DNA from: Bifidobacterium sp. ESL0784
GTDB taxonomy: Bacteria > Actinomycetota > Actinomycetes > Actinomycetales > Bifidobacteriaceae
Length of the DNA: 64,000 nucleotides
Reading direction: 5' to 3'
Assembly: GCF_029433295.1 (NCBI RefSeq)
Contig: NZ_JAQTHV010000001.1
Location: forward strand, 310,001 to 374,000
Shown here: in pieces, positions 34,254-44,154 of the stretch
How positions within the stretch are numbered: the first letter of the stretch is position 1
Layout of the letters: each line of letters starts with the position of its first letter
Made by a program: the position numbers and the translations under genes
Notes under the pieces: model-generated
Told to the model about the DNA's origin: nothing
The model's input: only the letters and a program-made list of their open reading frames with translations
The model's database searches: none

Positions 34254-35267
34254 TTATGCATACATATTGCGTGGGTGCATATCCTCGGGCAGGCCGTCCA
34301 TCAGGCCGGAGACCGATCCGGACTCGAAGACCGAGCGAATGCCGGCAGCCAAAAGCGGGGCGATGGAGAGCACGGTCATATTCGGCAGACGCTTTTCTTC
34401 CGGAACCGGCACAGTGTCCATCAAGACGATTTCGCGTGCGCCGCAGTTCTTGAGCCGTTCGATGGCTGGGCCAGACAAGAGTCCGTGGGTGGCGACCAGC
34501 GTCACCGATTTCGCACCGGCCTCGCGCAGCGTGCGTACGGCCTCACAAATCGTGCCGGCGGTGTCGATCATGTCGTCGACGACCACGCAGTCGCGCTCGC
34601 GCACCTCGCCGATGATGCCGTGGGCCACGGCATGGTTCGGACGGGTGACGTCGCGGGTCTTGTGGATGAAAGCAAGCGGCAGTCCGCCGAGCTTGGCCGC
34701 CCAGCGTTCGGAAACCTTGATGCGTCCGGCATCGGGGGAGACGATGGTCGCGTTCTCGAGCGGCATCGAGTTTTTGACATAATCAAGCAAAACGGGCATC
34801 GCGGTCAGATGGTCGACCGGTCCGTCGAAGAAACCCTGCTCTTGCGAGGCGTGCAGGTCGACGGTCATGATGCGGTCGGCACCGGCGGTCTGGAAAAGAT
34901 CGAACATCAGACGGGCGGTGATGGGCTCGCGGCCCAAACCCTTCTTGTCCTGACGCGAATAGCCGAGGAACGGGGCGACGACGGTAATGGAACGTGCCGA
35001 CGCGCGCTTGAGCGCGTCAATCATCAAAAGCTGTTCCATGATCCACTTGTTGATGGGGTCGGTGTGGCTTTGCAGCACGAACACATCTGCACCGCGCACC
35101 GGTTCGGTATAGCGCACGTACATCTCTCCGTTTGCGAAGTCATAGGCTGTGGTCTCAAGCGGTACGGTGCCCAAACACTCCGCCGTAGCCTCGGCCTGCT
35201 CGGGATACGCCCGTCCTGTCACCAATGCCAGTCGCTTTTTGGGCTTTCCCTCGAGAATCGCCGACAT
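34254..35267 (-). CDS. prs: ribose-phosphate pyrophosphokinase (PRPP synthetase)
   Basis: A 337-residue enzyme making PRPP from ribose-5-phosphate and ATP for nucleotide, histidine and tryptophan synthesis. Marks: ETTAYDFANGEMYVRYTEPVRGADVFVLQS, APFLGYSRQDKKGLGREPI, DLHASQEQGFFDGPVDHL, VSPDAGRIK and the PRPP loop VVVDDMIDTAGTI (Ala where Gly is more common). It lies next to ribokinase, the supplier of its substrate, but no copy of the shared operator was seen before it, so it is probably expressed constitutively. Confidence 0.95.
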   Translation of the reverse strand: MSAILEGKPKKRLALVTGRAYPEQAEATAECLGTVPLETTAYDFANGEMYVRYTEPVRGADVFVLQSHTDPINKWIMEQLLMIDALKRASARSITVVAPFLGYSRQDKKGLGREPITARLMFDLFQTAGADRIMTVDLHASQEQGFFDGPVDHLTAMPVLLDYVKNSMPLENATIVSPDAGRIKVSERWAAKLGGLPLAFIHKTRDVTRPNHAVAHGIIGEVRERDCVVVDDMIDTAGTICEAVRTLREAGAKSVTLVATHGLLSGPAIERLKNCGAREIVLMDTVPVPEEKRLPNMTVLSIAPLLAAGIRSVFESGSVSGLMDGLPEDMHPRNMYA

Positions 35268-35376
35268 ATCTCGCCTTCCCCTTTTTATCTCCCTTGTTTC
35301 TGCGTCGCCGACCCGACATCATACATATCGGATGCAGCGGAACAAGGATGAATCACAAGAAACCTCTTCTAATATA

Positions 35377-35414
35377 GCGCAACCCCGCGCAAATCGTCGG
35401 GAGGCGGGTTGCGC
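35377..35414 (-). terminator. terminator after the zinc-ribbon membrane gene
   Basis: GCGCAACCCCGC at 35377-35388 pairs with GCGGGTTGCGC at 35404-35414 (one bulge), 26 bp past the stop at 35440. Confidence 0.65.
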
Positions 35415-35439
35415 GAGGTTGCAATGATGTTTGCCGGTA

Positions 35440-38400
35440 TCAGTCAAAATCGTCGAACTTTACATTGACCTTGTTGCCGTCGATGCTGAACGTTCCGTTC
35501 ATTTCGCTGATGCTGCACTTGGTGTTCTCGGATTCCCAACTTTCATCGGAGAAGTAGCGATATTTGTAATAGAAGTCCATCTCGCCGCTGTTGGACGTGG
35601 TGGAGAATGACGAGTCGTTCATATTGGCGTCGTCGACTTCCGGATAGGAACTGACGGACCAGGAAAAGTCCGAATAATCCGAATTGTCCTGATAGTACTG
35701 TTCCCCGAAGGGGCAATCTTCGGGGTCGGCATCCGTGGACGAGGCGCAATCGTCGATTTTCTTCTTGACTGCGTCGTTGAGGGCGTTTTCGAGCTTTTCC
35801 GTCGGCTTGACTGTGATGGTGTTGTCGACGTTTGAAACAGTGGAGCTGTCATTCGCCGAGGTCGGCTCCAATGTCAAGGTATTGCCACTCATGTAATCGC
35901 TGGCCGCAGCCTTGACGGTGTAGGTTCCGGGATAGGCCTTGAAATTGTACGCCTTGTTCGATTGCGAACGTGAGCTTGAACTGCCGGTATCGCTTGAATT
36001 CTCGTCGGTGATGCTGATGCCATTGATATCCAGTTCCTTGACCGCGTTCGGCCCCGAGACCCGCAGGTTCGAGACCAGAGGCGTGGTGATGGTCCATTTG
36101 TTGAAAACGAGCATTTGACGATCCTTCGAGGTCAGATTGAGCGTTTCGTTGTGGGTTTTGCCCGAAAGGGTATAGGCAAGGTTCACCGAGGTCGAGCCAT
36201 CGGAGTTCCTCGTGGTGGAGGTCACGCGGGCGTTGGAGATGGTCGAGCCCTGTTTGGAAGCCTTATTGGTCAGCAACGCCGCTTTCTTGCCGCTTACCTG
36301 CGGGTCGGCGATGGTGTTGGCCCGGTCGAAATCGCCGGCGGCGATGGCTGCGGTGTATTGGTTGACCACCGTCTTCGGGCTGAAGACAGTCGCGTTCAAG
36401 ACGCTGTAGGCGATACCGAGCAGCACGCAGGCTCCGACGACGGCCGAGCAGATGATGATGATCCGCTTTTGTTTGGAATCCATCGGCTTTGCCGCGGCAC
36501 CAGTGACAGGGGCAACGGGTGCCGCCACGTTGAAGTCTTCAAGATGGACCGCATTGTCAGGGCTTGTGTACGCCGGTGCGGAAGGATTCGCTGCCGGATA
36601 TGCGCTTCCAGGTACCTCACCGGTGGCATAAGCCTGCGGATTAGCTCCGTTCTGGCCAGGCTGCGGGAACGGCTGGGCGCCACCGGCAGCGGCCTGGCCG
36701 GGCATCGGAGCAGCCGAAGTCGGGGTTGCACCGGGCATCCCGTTCTGGCCTGGGGTTTGCGGCATCGGGGCACTGCCGGTTGTATCGGCGCCGTTGGCGC
36801 TATTGCCACCGATATGCTTGAATCGCGCCCCGCATGCATCCACATAGGCGCTGACGTTCTGCGGCGTCGGCTCCACGCAGCCGCCGCGGACGAATTGCCA
36901 GAGGCCTGGTATTGAAGTCAGCATTGCCGGGCCGAAGGTCATGGCGACCAGTTCGATGGCGAGTGCCCAGACCGTGGCCAGCAGGGGATACCAAGAAACG
37001 ATGGTCACTGCTCCGGAATTGGAGCCCGAAGCCGAAACACCCATACCGGTAAGTACGAAGGCGACGAGCAGCCAGAGCACGAGCGTGCCCACCGGTGCCT
37101 TCCAGATGTGCTCCCATCTGGCATAGTACTTGTCTTGCAAGGCGCGTGCCGAAGCGCGCAGCGCGATGTAGAACGTAATCACTATGAAAATGACGGCTGC
37201 GAGGATGAAGACCCATGGCTTGGCGGCGAACAGGGAGCCGTACGTCAACGAAACCGCGTTGTTGCCTACGGCGGCGATGCCTCCGAACGAGGAGAAGGAG
37301 AAGAGAACGAACTGCAGATACGGCATAAGCACCGGAATGAGCAGGATGGCCGAAGGAACGTTGGCATATATGGAAACGATGATGAGGGTGAGCAGGGCTA
37401 TGACCGTATAGCTCACCATATAGATGAAGAACGCCTCGACGAAGGTGCGTGCCGGCCCGCGCAGACGGTGCCCGTAGCGCCAGGCAGCGCGGAAGACGTT
37501 GGTGCTGTCGGAGGCGTATTGGGCCAGTGCGTAGCCAAGCAGCGAGCCGACGGTGGAAATCAGGAAGGCCATGATAAAGGTACGGAACGTGGCTCCGTTA
37601 AGTGCGGTTTGGCCTTCGAGAATGCCCACGGAAGCCGAAGAGTTCATTGGGAAGAGGGCTCCGAGAATCACGTAGATCAGACCCGTGGCTATGCCAACGA
37701 CGGCGGCGCTGACCATACCGGTGAATTTGAAGCGGATGCCGATGCGGTGCGCGATGAAGTAAGCGCCGAAAGCGGCACCGACCAAAAGCGCCACCCCCGA
37801 CAGGCTCATCGGCAGCCACATCGAAATCTTGGCTCCAAGGTCTTCGGTCGAAATGCCGAACGCCGAAGCCTTCAGCGAGAACGATCCCGAGACGCCTGCC
37901 ATGAGCATGGTGATGACGGTATAGAAGAAATTGCCGGATTTGAAGTCAAGCAGCTGGGAGACATTGCCGAGATGGCTCAGCATCGAGGAAATCGCGTTGC
38001 CGCTTACGGCCGAAAGCATCGCCGCGTTGAGCATGGCAAACACGAATGCCGCTCCCAGACCGAAGCCCAACGACGATCCCATCGTTTTGAGGCTGCCGGG
38101 GGTGACGATTTCCTTGTAAAGCCGTTGAGCCTGCGAGGGCTGGCCGCCTTTGGGCATGGCCCCTGTAGGAATGCCTGCAGTCGGGATGCCGCCAGTAGGA
38201 ATATTGCCCGTAGGCATGGTCCCCACTGGGATGTTACCGGTGGCATTGGGGGTTGTGCCGTAAGGGGGAATGGCTTCTGTCGGCTGTCCGGAAGGCATCG
38301 CTTGCGGGCCTGAGTTCTGAGGCAAAGGCATTGGGCCGCCCGTGGGAGTTCCGGTTGCCGCAGGAAAACTGGAAACCTGCCCGTTCGCGCCTGGCAAAGG

Positions 38401-38574
38401 AATCGAGGAAGAAGATGACGGGGTACCGGGCGTCTGACCACTGGGGACCACGTTACCCTTCGGAGCATTGGAATTCTGCGAAGGCAATGAGTTGGCAGAG
38501 GCCGTACTTTGCCCGCAGTGTGAACAGAATTTGGCGCTTTCCGGTATTGTGGCACCGCAGTGAGGGCAAATCAT
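35440..38574 (-). CDS. giant zinc-ribbon multi-pass membrane protein, unknown function
   Basis: A 1044-residue protein in four parts. First a zinc ribbon (MICPHCGATIPESAKFCSHCG, two CxxC pairs). Then about 130 residues of Pro/Gly/Gln/Thr-rich linker with repeated GNIPTGGIPTAG units. Then some ten membrane helices in two groups (about residues 165-560). A second Pro/Gly/Ala/Gln linker leads to one more helix (IIIICSAVVGACVLLGIAYS) and a large outside domain of about 330 residues containing a DUF4878-like segment (VVNQYTAAIAAGDFDRANTIAD) and a carboxypeptidase-regulatory-like stretch (YPGTYTVKAAASDYM), with several late Cys and many Asp/Ser. The ATG at 38574 has GGGAG before it. Divergent from rpsF. 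Similar zinc-ribbon plus membrane proteins occur in bifidobacteria; none has a role I can name. Confidence 0.75.
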   Translation of the reverse strand: MICPHCGATIPESAKFCSHCGQSTASANSLPSQNSNAPKGNVVPSGQTPGTPSSSSSIPLPGANGQVSSFPAATGTPTGGPMPLPQNSGPQAMPSGQPTEAIPPYGTTPNATGNIPVGTMPTGNIPTGGIPTAGIPTGAMPKGGQPSQAQRLYKEIVTPGSLKTMGSSLGFGLGAAFVFAMLNAAMLSAVSGNAISSMLSHLGNVSQLLDFKSGNFFYTVITMLMAGVSGSFSLKASAFGISTEDLGAKISMWLPMSLSGVALLVGAAFGAYFIAHRIGIRFKFTGMVSAAVVGIATGLIYVILGALFPMNSSASVGILEGQTALNGATFRTFIMAFLISTVGSLLGYALAQYASDSTNVFRAAWRYGHRLRGPARTFVEAFFIYMVSYTVIALLTLIIVSIYANVPSAILLIPVLMPYLQFVLFSFSSFGGIAAVGNNAVSLTYGSLFAAKPWVFILAAVIFIVITFYIALRASARALQDKYYARWEHIWKAPVGTLVLWLLVAFVLTGMGVSASGSNSGAVTIVSWYPLLATVWALAIELVAMTFGPAMLTSIPGLWQFVRGGCVEPTPQNVSAYVDACGARFKHIGGNSANGADTTGSAPMPQTPGQNGMPGATPTSAAPMPGQAAAGGAQPFPQPGQNGANPQAYATGEVPGSAYPAANPSAPAYTSPDNAVHLEDFNVAAPVAPVTGAAAKPMDSKQKRIIIICSAVVGACVLLGIAYSVLNATVFSPKTVVNQYTAAIAAGDFDRANTIADPQVSGKKAALLTNKASKQGSTISNARVTSTTRNSDGSTSVNLAYTLSGKTHNETLNLTSKDRQMLVFNKWTITTPLVSNLRVSGPNAVKELDINGISITDENSSDTGSSSSRSQSNKAYNFKAYPGTYTVKAAASDYMSGNTLTLEPTSANDSSTVSNVDNTITVKPTEKLENALNDAVKKKIDDCASSTDADPEDCPFGEQYYQDNSDYSDFSWSVSSYPEVDDANMNDSSFSTTSNSGEMDFYYKYRYFSDESWESENTKCSISEMNGTFSIDGNKVNVKFDDFD

Positions 38575-38810
38575 CTTTTTCTCCCGATCTTCAGCTTTTC
38601 TTGACCCCATCGTCTGGGTATTACCGATGGCATCAAGAATATGTCGCAGGGCCAACAAGAATAAGGAATTCTTGTCGATATTTAGCATGAAATATGCACC
38701 AATATCGGTCCAGATTGATTGGTCCGTGAAGTCGGCGGGAACCCCTAATATAGAAAAGCTATATCTGACGCGGGTTCGCGCCTTGATATGGCACGCATAC
38801 ACACTCCTGT

Positions 38811-38853
38811 CGCGGAAAGACCGCGGCCGACTTTAGTCCGAAGGAGGTGGGTG
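38811..38853 (+). promoter_or_regulatory. structured rpsF leader, possible S6:S18 binding site
   Basis: CGCGG (38811-38815) pairs with CCGCG (38821-38825) over an AAAGA loop just before TTTAGTCCGAAGGAGG and the rpsF start. Many bacteria control this operon through an S6:S18 dimer that binds a leader hairpin with an exposed CCG. A CCG is present in this leader, but I could not confirm the full fold. Confidence 0.35.
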
Positions 38854-39150
38854 ATGTCTGCACACAAGTATGAACTGATGTTCATCGCCGATCCGGAGCT
38901 TGACGAAAGAGCCCTGAAGAAGCTGACCGATGAGTATATGGAAATCGTCACCAAAGAGGGCGGTTCTGTTTCCGACCCCGATATCTGGGGACGTCGCAAG
39001 CTTGCCTATGAAATCGACGGCAAGACCGAAGGCAACTACGTCGTGGTCAACTACAGCTGCGAGCCTGCAACCAGCGATGAACTGGACCGCGTCCTGAACC
39101 TGAACGAGTCCGTAATCCGCACGAAGATTCTTCGCAAGGATGTCAAGTAA
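38854..39150 (+). CDS. rpsF: 30S ribosomal protein S6
   Basis: 98 residues, MSAHKYELMFIADPELDERALKKL with the family's YE-x-MFI start and GRRKLAYEIDGKTEGNYVVVNYSCEP core. The ATG at 38854 follows AAGGAGGTG; an upstream in-frame ATG would add 22 unlikely residues. First gene of the rpsF-ssb-rpsR-rplI operon; S6 pairs with S18 on the platform of the 30S subunit. Confidence 0.97.
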   Translation: MSAHKYELMFIADPELDERALKKLTDEYMEIVTKEGGSVSDPDIWGRRKLAYEIDGKTEGNYVVVNYSCEPATSDELDRVLNLNESVIRTKILRKDVK

Positions 39151-39237
39151 TTCCGTTTAGGAAATATTAAATTTTAGTCTATTTGCTTTTCGCTTTATCG
39201 TTATAAAAGCGTTAAAAGTTGGTAAGGAAGGTACGTC

Positions 39238-39876
39238 ATGGCAGCAGGAGATACGGTTATCACAATCGTCGGCAACCTGACCGCCGACCCGGAACTGCGC
39301 ACTATCGGCAGCGGGGCCTCGGTGGCGAGTTTCACGATCGCTTCGACGCCGCGGACCTATAACCGCAACACGAACCAGTGGGAGGACGGCAACGCCCTCT
39401 TCATGCGTTGTTCCGCGTGGCGGGATATGGCTGACCATTGTGCTTCCTCGCTTTCCAAGGGCATGCGTGTGATCGCCCAAGGCCGCCTGCAGCAGCGTTC
39501 GTACACCGCCAATGACGGGACGAACCGCACGGTTGTGGAGATGACGGTCGACGAGATCGGCCCGTCCCTGCGCTATGCCACCGCCCAGGTGCAACGTCAG
39601 TCCTCTTCGAACGGCGGGTTCCAGGGTGGTTCCCGCAACAACGGAGGCTATAACGGCGGTGTCGGCAACAATGGCGGCGGTTATAACGGCGGCAACGGCG
39701 GATACCAAGGTGGCGCAGGCTACTCGGGTGGCGCATCGGCGGCACCTGCGCAGCAGAGCCAGCCACAGGCACCCGCGGCCGATCCGTGGGGCAGCTCCGC
39801 CAATTCGGGTGATGGATTCTCGACCTTCGGAGGCAGCTCCGATTTCGGTGGGGATTCCGACGAGCCGGAATTCTAG
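39238..39876 (+). CDS. ssb: single-stranded DNA-binding protein
   Basis: 212 residues. OB-fold in residues 1-115 ([66 protein letters not shown]), then a Gly/Asn-rich tail with repeated GGYNGG units, and the acidic tip [11 protein letters not shown] that recruits partner proteins. Placement between rpsF and rpsR is the standard order. Protects single-stranded DNA during replication and repair. Confidence 0.97.
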   Translation: MAAGDTVITIVGNLTADPELRTIGSGASVASFTIASTPRTYNRNTNQWEDGNALFMRCSAWRDMADHCASSLSKGMRVIAQGRLQQRSYTANDGTNRTVVEMTVDEIGPSLRYATAQVQRQSSSNGGFQGGSRNNGGYNGGVGNNGGGYNGGNGGYQGGAGYSGGASAAPAQQSQPQAPAADPWGSSANSGDGFSTFGGSSDFGGDSDEPEF

Positions 39877-39925
39877 CGATAGTCCAAGCAATAGACGTTT
39901 AAACAAGTGTTAAGGAGACATTGAT

Positions 39926-40174
39926 ATGTCACGTAAAAGGCCAAAACCACCAGTCAAGCCGTTCAAGAAAAAGCCGAACCCGCTGAAGGCTGCGAAGATC
40001 ACCGAGATCGATTACAAGGACACTGCGCTGCTGCGTAAGTTCATTTCCGATCGTGGCAAGATCCGTTCGCGTCGCATCACCGGCGTGACCATCCAGGAAC
40101 AGCGTGAGATTTCCCGCGCCATCAAGAACGCGCGCGAGATGGCTCTGCTGCCTTACGCCACCAACGGCCGCTGA
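39926..40174 (+). CDS. rpsR: 30S ribosomal protein S18
   Basis: 82 residues, basic, with the signature [19 protein letters not shown] and [25 protein letters not shown], ending LLPYATNGR. Third gene of the operon; 49 bp after ssb with AAGGAG upstream. Confidence 0.97.
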   Translation: MSRKRPKPPVKPFKKKPNPLKAAKITEIDYKDTALLRKFISDRGKIRSRRITGVTIQEQREISRAIKNAREMALLPYATNGR

Positions 40175-40189
40175 TAGGAGGCAAGAACA

Positions 40190-40636
40190 ATGGCTGAAAC
40201 TAAGGTTATTCTTACCAAGTCCGTCTCCAACCTCGGTCACTCCGGTGACGTCGTCGAGGTGAAGTCCGGCTACGCACGCAACTACCTCATCCCGCAGGGC
40301 CTCGCCTTCGCGTGGAGCAAGGGCGCTGCTTCGCAGATCGAAGCGATGAAGCGCGCACGCCTGGCCAAGTCCGTGGCCACCCGTGAAGACGCCGTGGCAG
40401 CCAAGACCGCCATCGACGGCACCGTCGTCGAATTGAGCGCCAAGGTTTCCGAGTCCGGCAAGCTGTTTGGCGGCATCTCCGCCATGGACATCGCAACCGC
40501 CCTCGAATCCAAGGCCGCCGTCGATCCGAAGGCGATCAAGGTCGAGACCATCAAGACCACCGGCGAATTCCCCGCCACCGTGGCCCTGCATCCCGAAATC
40601 TCCGCGAACTTCACCGTTAAGGTCGTCGCCGAGTAG
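40190..40636 (+). CDS. rplI: 50S ribosomal protein L9
   Basis: 148 residues. N-terminal rRNA-binding part [35 protein letters not shown] with the family signature, a connecting helix, and a C-terminal domain ending [12 protein letters not shown]. Starts 15 bp after rpsR with AGGAGG upstream; last gene of the operon. Confidence 0.97.
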   Translation: MAETKVILTKSVSNLGHSGDVVEVKSGYARNYLIPQGLAFAWSKGAASQIEAMKRARLAKSVATREDAVAAKTAIDGTVVELSAKVSESGKLFGGISAMDIATALESKAAVDPKAIKVETIKTTGEFPATVALHPEISANFTVKVVAE

Positions 40637-40715
40637 TTTCAAACACAGAAAGCTGTATGGTTATGACGCACAAACGCAGCACGACCATGTAGCTTGATTA
40701 TTCTGGCTTAAGCAG

Positions 40716-40752
40716 GAGGGGGTTTCCAATCATGACGATTGGAAACCCCCTC
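40716..40752 (+). terminator. strong terminator of the ribosomal operon
   Basis: Perfect 16-bp stem (GAGGGGGTTTCCAATC at 40716-40731, complement at 40737-40752), 5-nt loop, then TTTTCT. Also T-rich toward the convergent ABC gene, though farther from it. Confidence 0.9.
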
Positions 40753-40902
40753 TTTTCTATTGATTATCTGGTATGTGCTTTTGTTCGCCGTTTGCCCGCG
40801 TTCAGTGAATTCGTTGCCATAAAACCTTAAACAGCCATGTTATCGATTCCGGCGTTCAACGTGTCATTGCTCCTCCTGTGTTTCAGGAAGAGCAATGGAA
40901 AC

Positions 40903-43900
40903 TTATTCGCGGGCCTGCAAAGCCTTCAGCATGTCGACCTGGCATATGCGTCGCATCACATAAAGTCCGAGAACGAAGGCCACCAAAACGATGATGACGA
41001 GGGGCACGATGAATTCCGAATAAGTGAACTTGGGGTCGAACATCATGGTATTCGGCGCCACTCGGCCGATGATGATGCGGTGGAGCCCCATGCCAAGGCC
41101 TATTCCTGTGACGATGCCGAGAACGGAAAGCATTATGGTTTCACGGTAAATGTACAGTGTCGTTTCGGCGTTCGAATAGCCCAGAACCTTGATGGTGCTC
41201 AATTCTCGCACTCGTTCGGAAAGATTCAGGTTGTTGAGATTGTAAAGGATGACCACTTCCAGCAGTATCGAAGCCAATGTCAGCACTTCCATCAGAATCG
41301 TCAGGGCATTGGCCAGCACCTGTGTCTGGTTGATGAACATCGAATTCTGAGCGACCGAAGCGATGCCGTCGATATGCATGAACTGTGCCGCCTCATGCCG
41401 TGCATTGTCCGGGCTGCGGTCCTTCAGCTCGGTCATGGTCGCGTTCGTCACGTACTTTTCGTGGAAGATCTTTTCATAGGCGTTCGAACTCATGAAAATG
41501 AAATGTCCGATATACATCTCACAGATCCCGCTGATCGGTACAACATGCGTGTTGCCTTCGCTGTCTTTGACGATGATGTCGTCTCCGACGCCTGCCCCGG
41601 TCATCTTGGAAAGGTGCTCGGAGATGACCGCACCCGTGTTTTTAAGTGCGAGTGGCGTGTGCTTGGTACGTTCCTGGAGCCTGACGAAACCGTCGAGATT
41701 GGATTTCGGCGGTACGGCGATGAGGGTGATGTCCTGTTTGGAATCACGCGGGCCGGCATTCATCGTAGTGTGCTCGTAGTGGATGTCCTTGTAGTTTTTG
41801 ATGGCGGTGCTATGGAGCTTTTTGTTGATTGCCGTTTGTTGGTCTGGCTTGATATCGGGCCGTTGCGCCGCAATCAGATCATAATCGATAATGCCGTCTT
41901 TGTATTGCAGGTCGGTGATGGTGCCTATCGAATGCTGTACGCCGATACCGGCTACTAGAAGCGCCATCGACCCGCATACGCCGACGATGGTCATCAACGT
42001 GCGCATCCGGTAACGGAATATGTTGCGCATGGTGATTTTGTACTTGAAATTCAGAGCATTCCAGAGCCATTTGATTTTTTCCAACGCGATTGAGGAACCG
42101 CTGACCGGTGGCTTGGGGGAAAGCAGGGTACGGGTGTGTTCCTTCAGTTCGCGATGGGCGGCGATATACGCAGGCAGTACGGTCACGGCCAGTGCGAGCA
42201 CAAGGGAAAGTAGCGTGATTGTCCAGTTGAATTGCGGTGCGATGACAGGCACGGCGAAACCGACCCCATAGGCCTTGTAGAAGATTTTCGGCATGGCGAA
42301 TTCGCCGGCAAGAGCGCCTACCAAGCCGCCGATGATACCAGCAGTACAGCCATAGACGAGGAATTTCTTGATGACGTCTTTGTTGGTATAGCCGAGAGCC
42401 TTGAGTGTACCAACGTTGATGCGATCTTCCTCGACGAAACGGGTCATCGAAGTGAATGTCAGCAAAGCGGCGATCAGGTACATGAAGATCGGAAAGATGG
42501 TGGCCAATGAATCGATGACGCGGGAAATCGTCTCATATGAGTTGTATCCGGTTCCTCCCGGTACTTCAGCTCGGGAAAGCACCTGGTAAAGCGCCGGGGA
42601 CGGCTTGGTGACCGTCTGCTGCATTGGTGAATTGGATTGGCTCGCCGTTTGCGTTTGTTGGGAGGTATCGGTCGATAGGTCGGTACCACGGTTGTCAAGG
42701 TCGTCGTTCAGGATGTCTTTTTCCCGGTGCATTTTCTTGACGTAGGCATCGGAAAAATGGTCAGGTAGTGAATCGAGCACGTTGTAGCGCAGGCGGGCGA
42801 TGTTGTATGGGCCGGGATTGAAGGCCTGCGGTACCACAACCGCGTATCCGTCCAACGAACCTGAACCGGAATCGGATTGGCCGTGGTTGACCGGACTGAT
42901 GATTTCCGGGGAACGGACGATGCCGGTGACTTTGTAGTCCGTGTGTTTGAGCATCGTGTGGCCGGCGGCGTCCGGTTTTTCGTCGAAAGATATTGTGGAA
43001 CCGATATGATGACTGTTGCCTATATGCTCGTCCAAGGCGATTTCGTTGGGCTTGTGCGGCATCCTGCCTTTACGCACCTCGTAGCTTGAAATCGACTTGG
43101 TGGAGGAGAATATCCGTACGCTGTCGTCGTGATGTTTTACTGCGACATCCTTGAACGAGCCGTATTCCACTTTCGTTACGTCTTGTGTACCGTTGATGGC
43201 GTTGATGGCGGAATCGTCGAAACCGGTTTTGCCGATTACCGAAATGTCGGCTAGATGATGTTCGGAAAAATAGTGGTCGGCGGTCGAACGCATATCAGGG
43301 CCGGTGACGCTAAGCCCGACAAGGGCGAAAGAGCCCAGGGCCACCATGCATACAATCGAGATGAAACGGCCGACGGATTTGCCGAGCGAACGTTTGATGT
43401 CGAGCCAGAGCATTTTGTGTGAGATCTTGTGCCGTTTCAGCGGTAAGGCATTGCGGTATTCGATGGAGAGCGCAATGTTTTTTGCGGACCGGCGGCTATG
43501 GGATTGTGCGGTCGCCCCGTTACCGGTATGCTGCTGCGACATGTTCGCATGACTGCGCGGCGGAAGGTCGATGTGGACCGGTGTGGTGCGGACATTGCTC
43601 GCATATGAGATGTGCTTTGATGCCGAGGGCCGATGCGGCAAAGAAACGGACGGTAGGGAAGGCGAGGCTGTCGGGTATTCCTTGGCGTGCGTGGTGTGGC
43701 GCGCATGGCGTCCGGAGACCGGTATTTGCGGTAATCGGGGTGTTGACGGGTTGGTGTCATCAATTGTGGTTTTGGCTGCGCGAGAGGTTGTGCGGCCATC
43801 CGTGGCTGAGCTGTCGGCTACGCTTTTCTTGGGGATCGCGATCTTGTGTTGGCCAATTGTTTGAGATGCAACTTTGTCGGGCAGCGGAAGTGAGACATGA

Positions 43901-44154
43901 GGCTGATGGTTTTGCGATGCCGAAGCTTGAATTATGGAAGGTTTCAAGGTTGGCTGTTCTCGTTTTGACGGCTTTGTCGTGAAGGATTCCTCCAATTCAT
44001 GATAGTCGTGTTGTTCGAGCTGGGCGGTGTCTGATGGCGACTGGGCTGATTCTGGTGCCTGTGTAAAGTCGATAGATTCGGCAGCATCGGTTGATTTGAC
44101 GAAGTTGCGCGATGAGGAAGGTGGAATGGCGTTATGCGGGTTCAAGGATGCCAT
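40903..44154 (-). CDS. ABC transporter permease (FtsX/MacB type) with long N-terminal extension
   Basis: A 1083-residue permease. The first 235 residues or so are cytoplasmic-looking, rich in Ser, Thr, Pro, His and Lys, with no known domain; then a first helix (ISIVCMVALGSFALVGLSV), a large outside domain, three helices forming one FtsX unit (PIFMYLIAALLTFTSMTRFVEEDR, GTLKALGYTNKDVIKKFL), and a second FtsX set at the C-terminus (LSTIKVLGYSNAETTLYI, FVLGLYVMRRICQVDMLKALQARE). The ATG at 44154 forms TGATG with the ATPase stop, so the pair is coupled. Likely exports or extracts lipid-like or peptide substrates. The extension is unusual for the family. Confidence 0.88.
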   Translation of the reverse strand: MASLNPHNAIPPSSSRNFVKSTDAAESIDFTQAPESAQSPSDTAQLEQHDYHELEESFTTKPSKREQPTLKPSIIQASASQNHQPHVSLPLPDKVASQTIGQHKIAIPKKSVADSSATDGRTTSRAAKTTIDDTNPSTPRLPQIPVSGRHARHTTHAKEYPTASPSLPSVSLPHRPSASKHISYASNVRTTPVHIDLPPRSHANMSQQHTGNGATAQSHSRRSAKNIALSIEYRNALPLKRHKISHKMLWLDIKRSLGKSVGRFISIVCMVALGSFALVGLSVTGPDMRSTADHYFSEHHLADISVIGKTGFDDSAINAINGTQDVTKVEYGSFKDVAVKHHDDSVRIFSSTKSISSYEVRKGRMPHKPNEIALDEHIGNSHHIGSTISFDEKPDAAGHTMLKHTDYKVTGIVRSPEIISPVNHGQSDSGSGSLDGYAVVVPQAFNPGPYNIARLRYNVLDSLPDHFSDAYVKKMHREKDILNDDLDNRGTDLSTDTSQQTQTASQSNSPMQQTVTKPSPALYQVLSRAEVPGGTGYNSYETISRVIDSLATIFPIFMYLIAALLTFTSMTRFVEEDRINVGTLKALGYTNKDVIKKFLVYGCTAGIIGGLVGALAGEFAMPKIFYKAYGVGFAVPVIAPQFNWTITLLSLVLALAVTVLPAYIAAHRELKEHTRTLLSPKPPVSGSSIALEKIKWLWNALNFKYKITMRNIFRYRMRTLMTIVGVCGSMALLVAGIGVQHSIGTITDLQYKDGIIDYDLIAAQRPDIKPDQQTAINKKLHSTAIKNYKDIHYEHTTMNAGPRDSKQDITLIAVPPKSNLDGFVRLQERTKHTPLALKNTGAVISEHLSKMTGAGVGDDIIVKDSEGNTHVVPISGICEMYIGHFIFMSSNAYEKIFHEKYVTNATMTELKDRSPDNARHEAAQFMHIDGIASVAQNSMFINQTQVLANALTILMEVLTLASILLEVVILYNLNNLNLSERVRELSTIKVLGYSNAETTLYIYRETIMLSVLGIVTGIGLGMGLHRIIIGRVAPNTMMFDPKFTYSEFIVPLVIIVLVAFVLGLYVMRRICQVDMLKALQARE

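Noticed and set aside
37108-38313. 401-codon plus-strand frame inside the zinc-ribbon membrane gene
   Set aside because: His/Glu/Gly-rich antisense shadow; the minus strand gives coherent membrane helices and a zinc ribbon.
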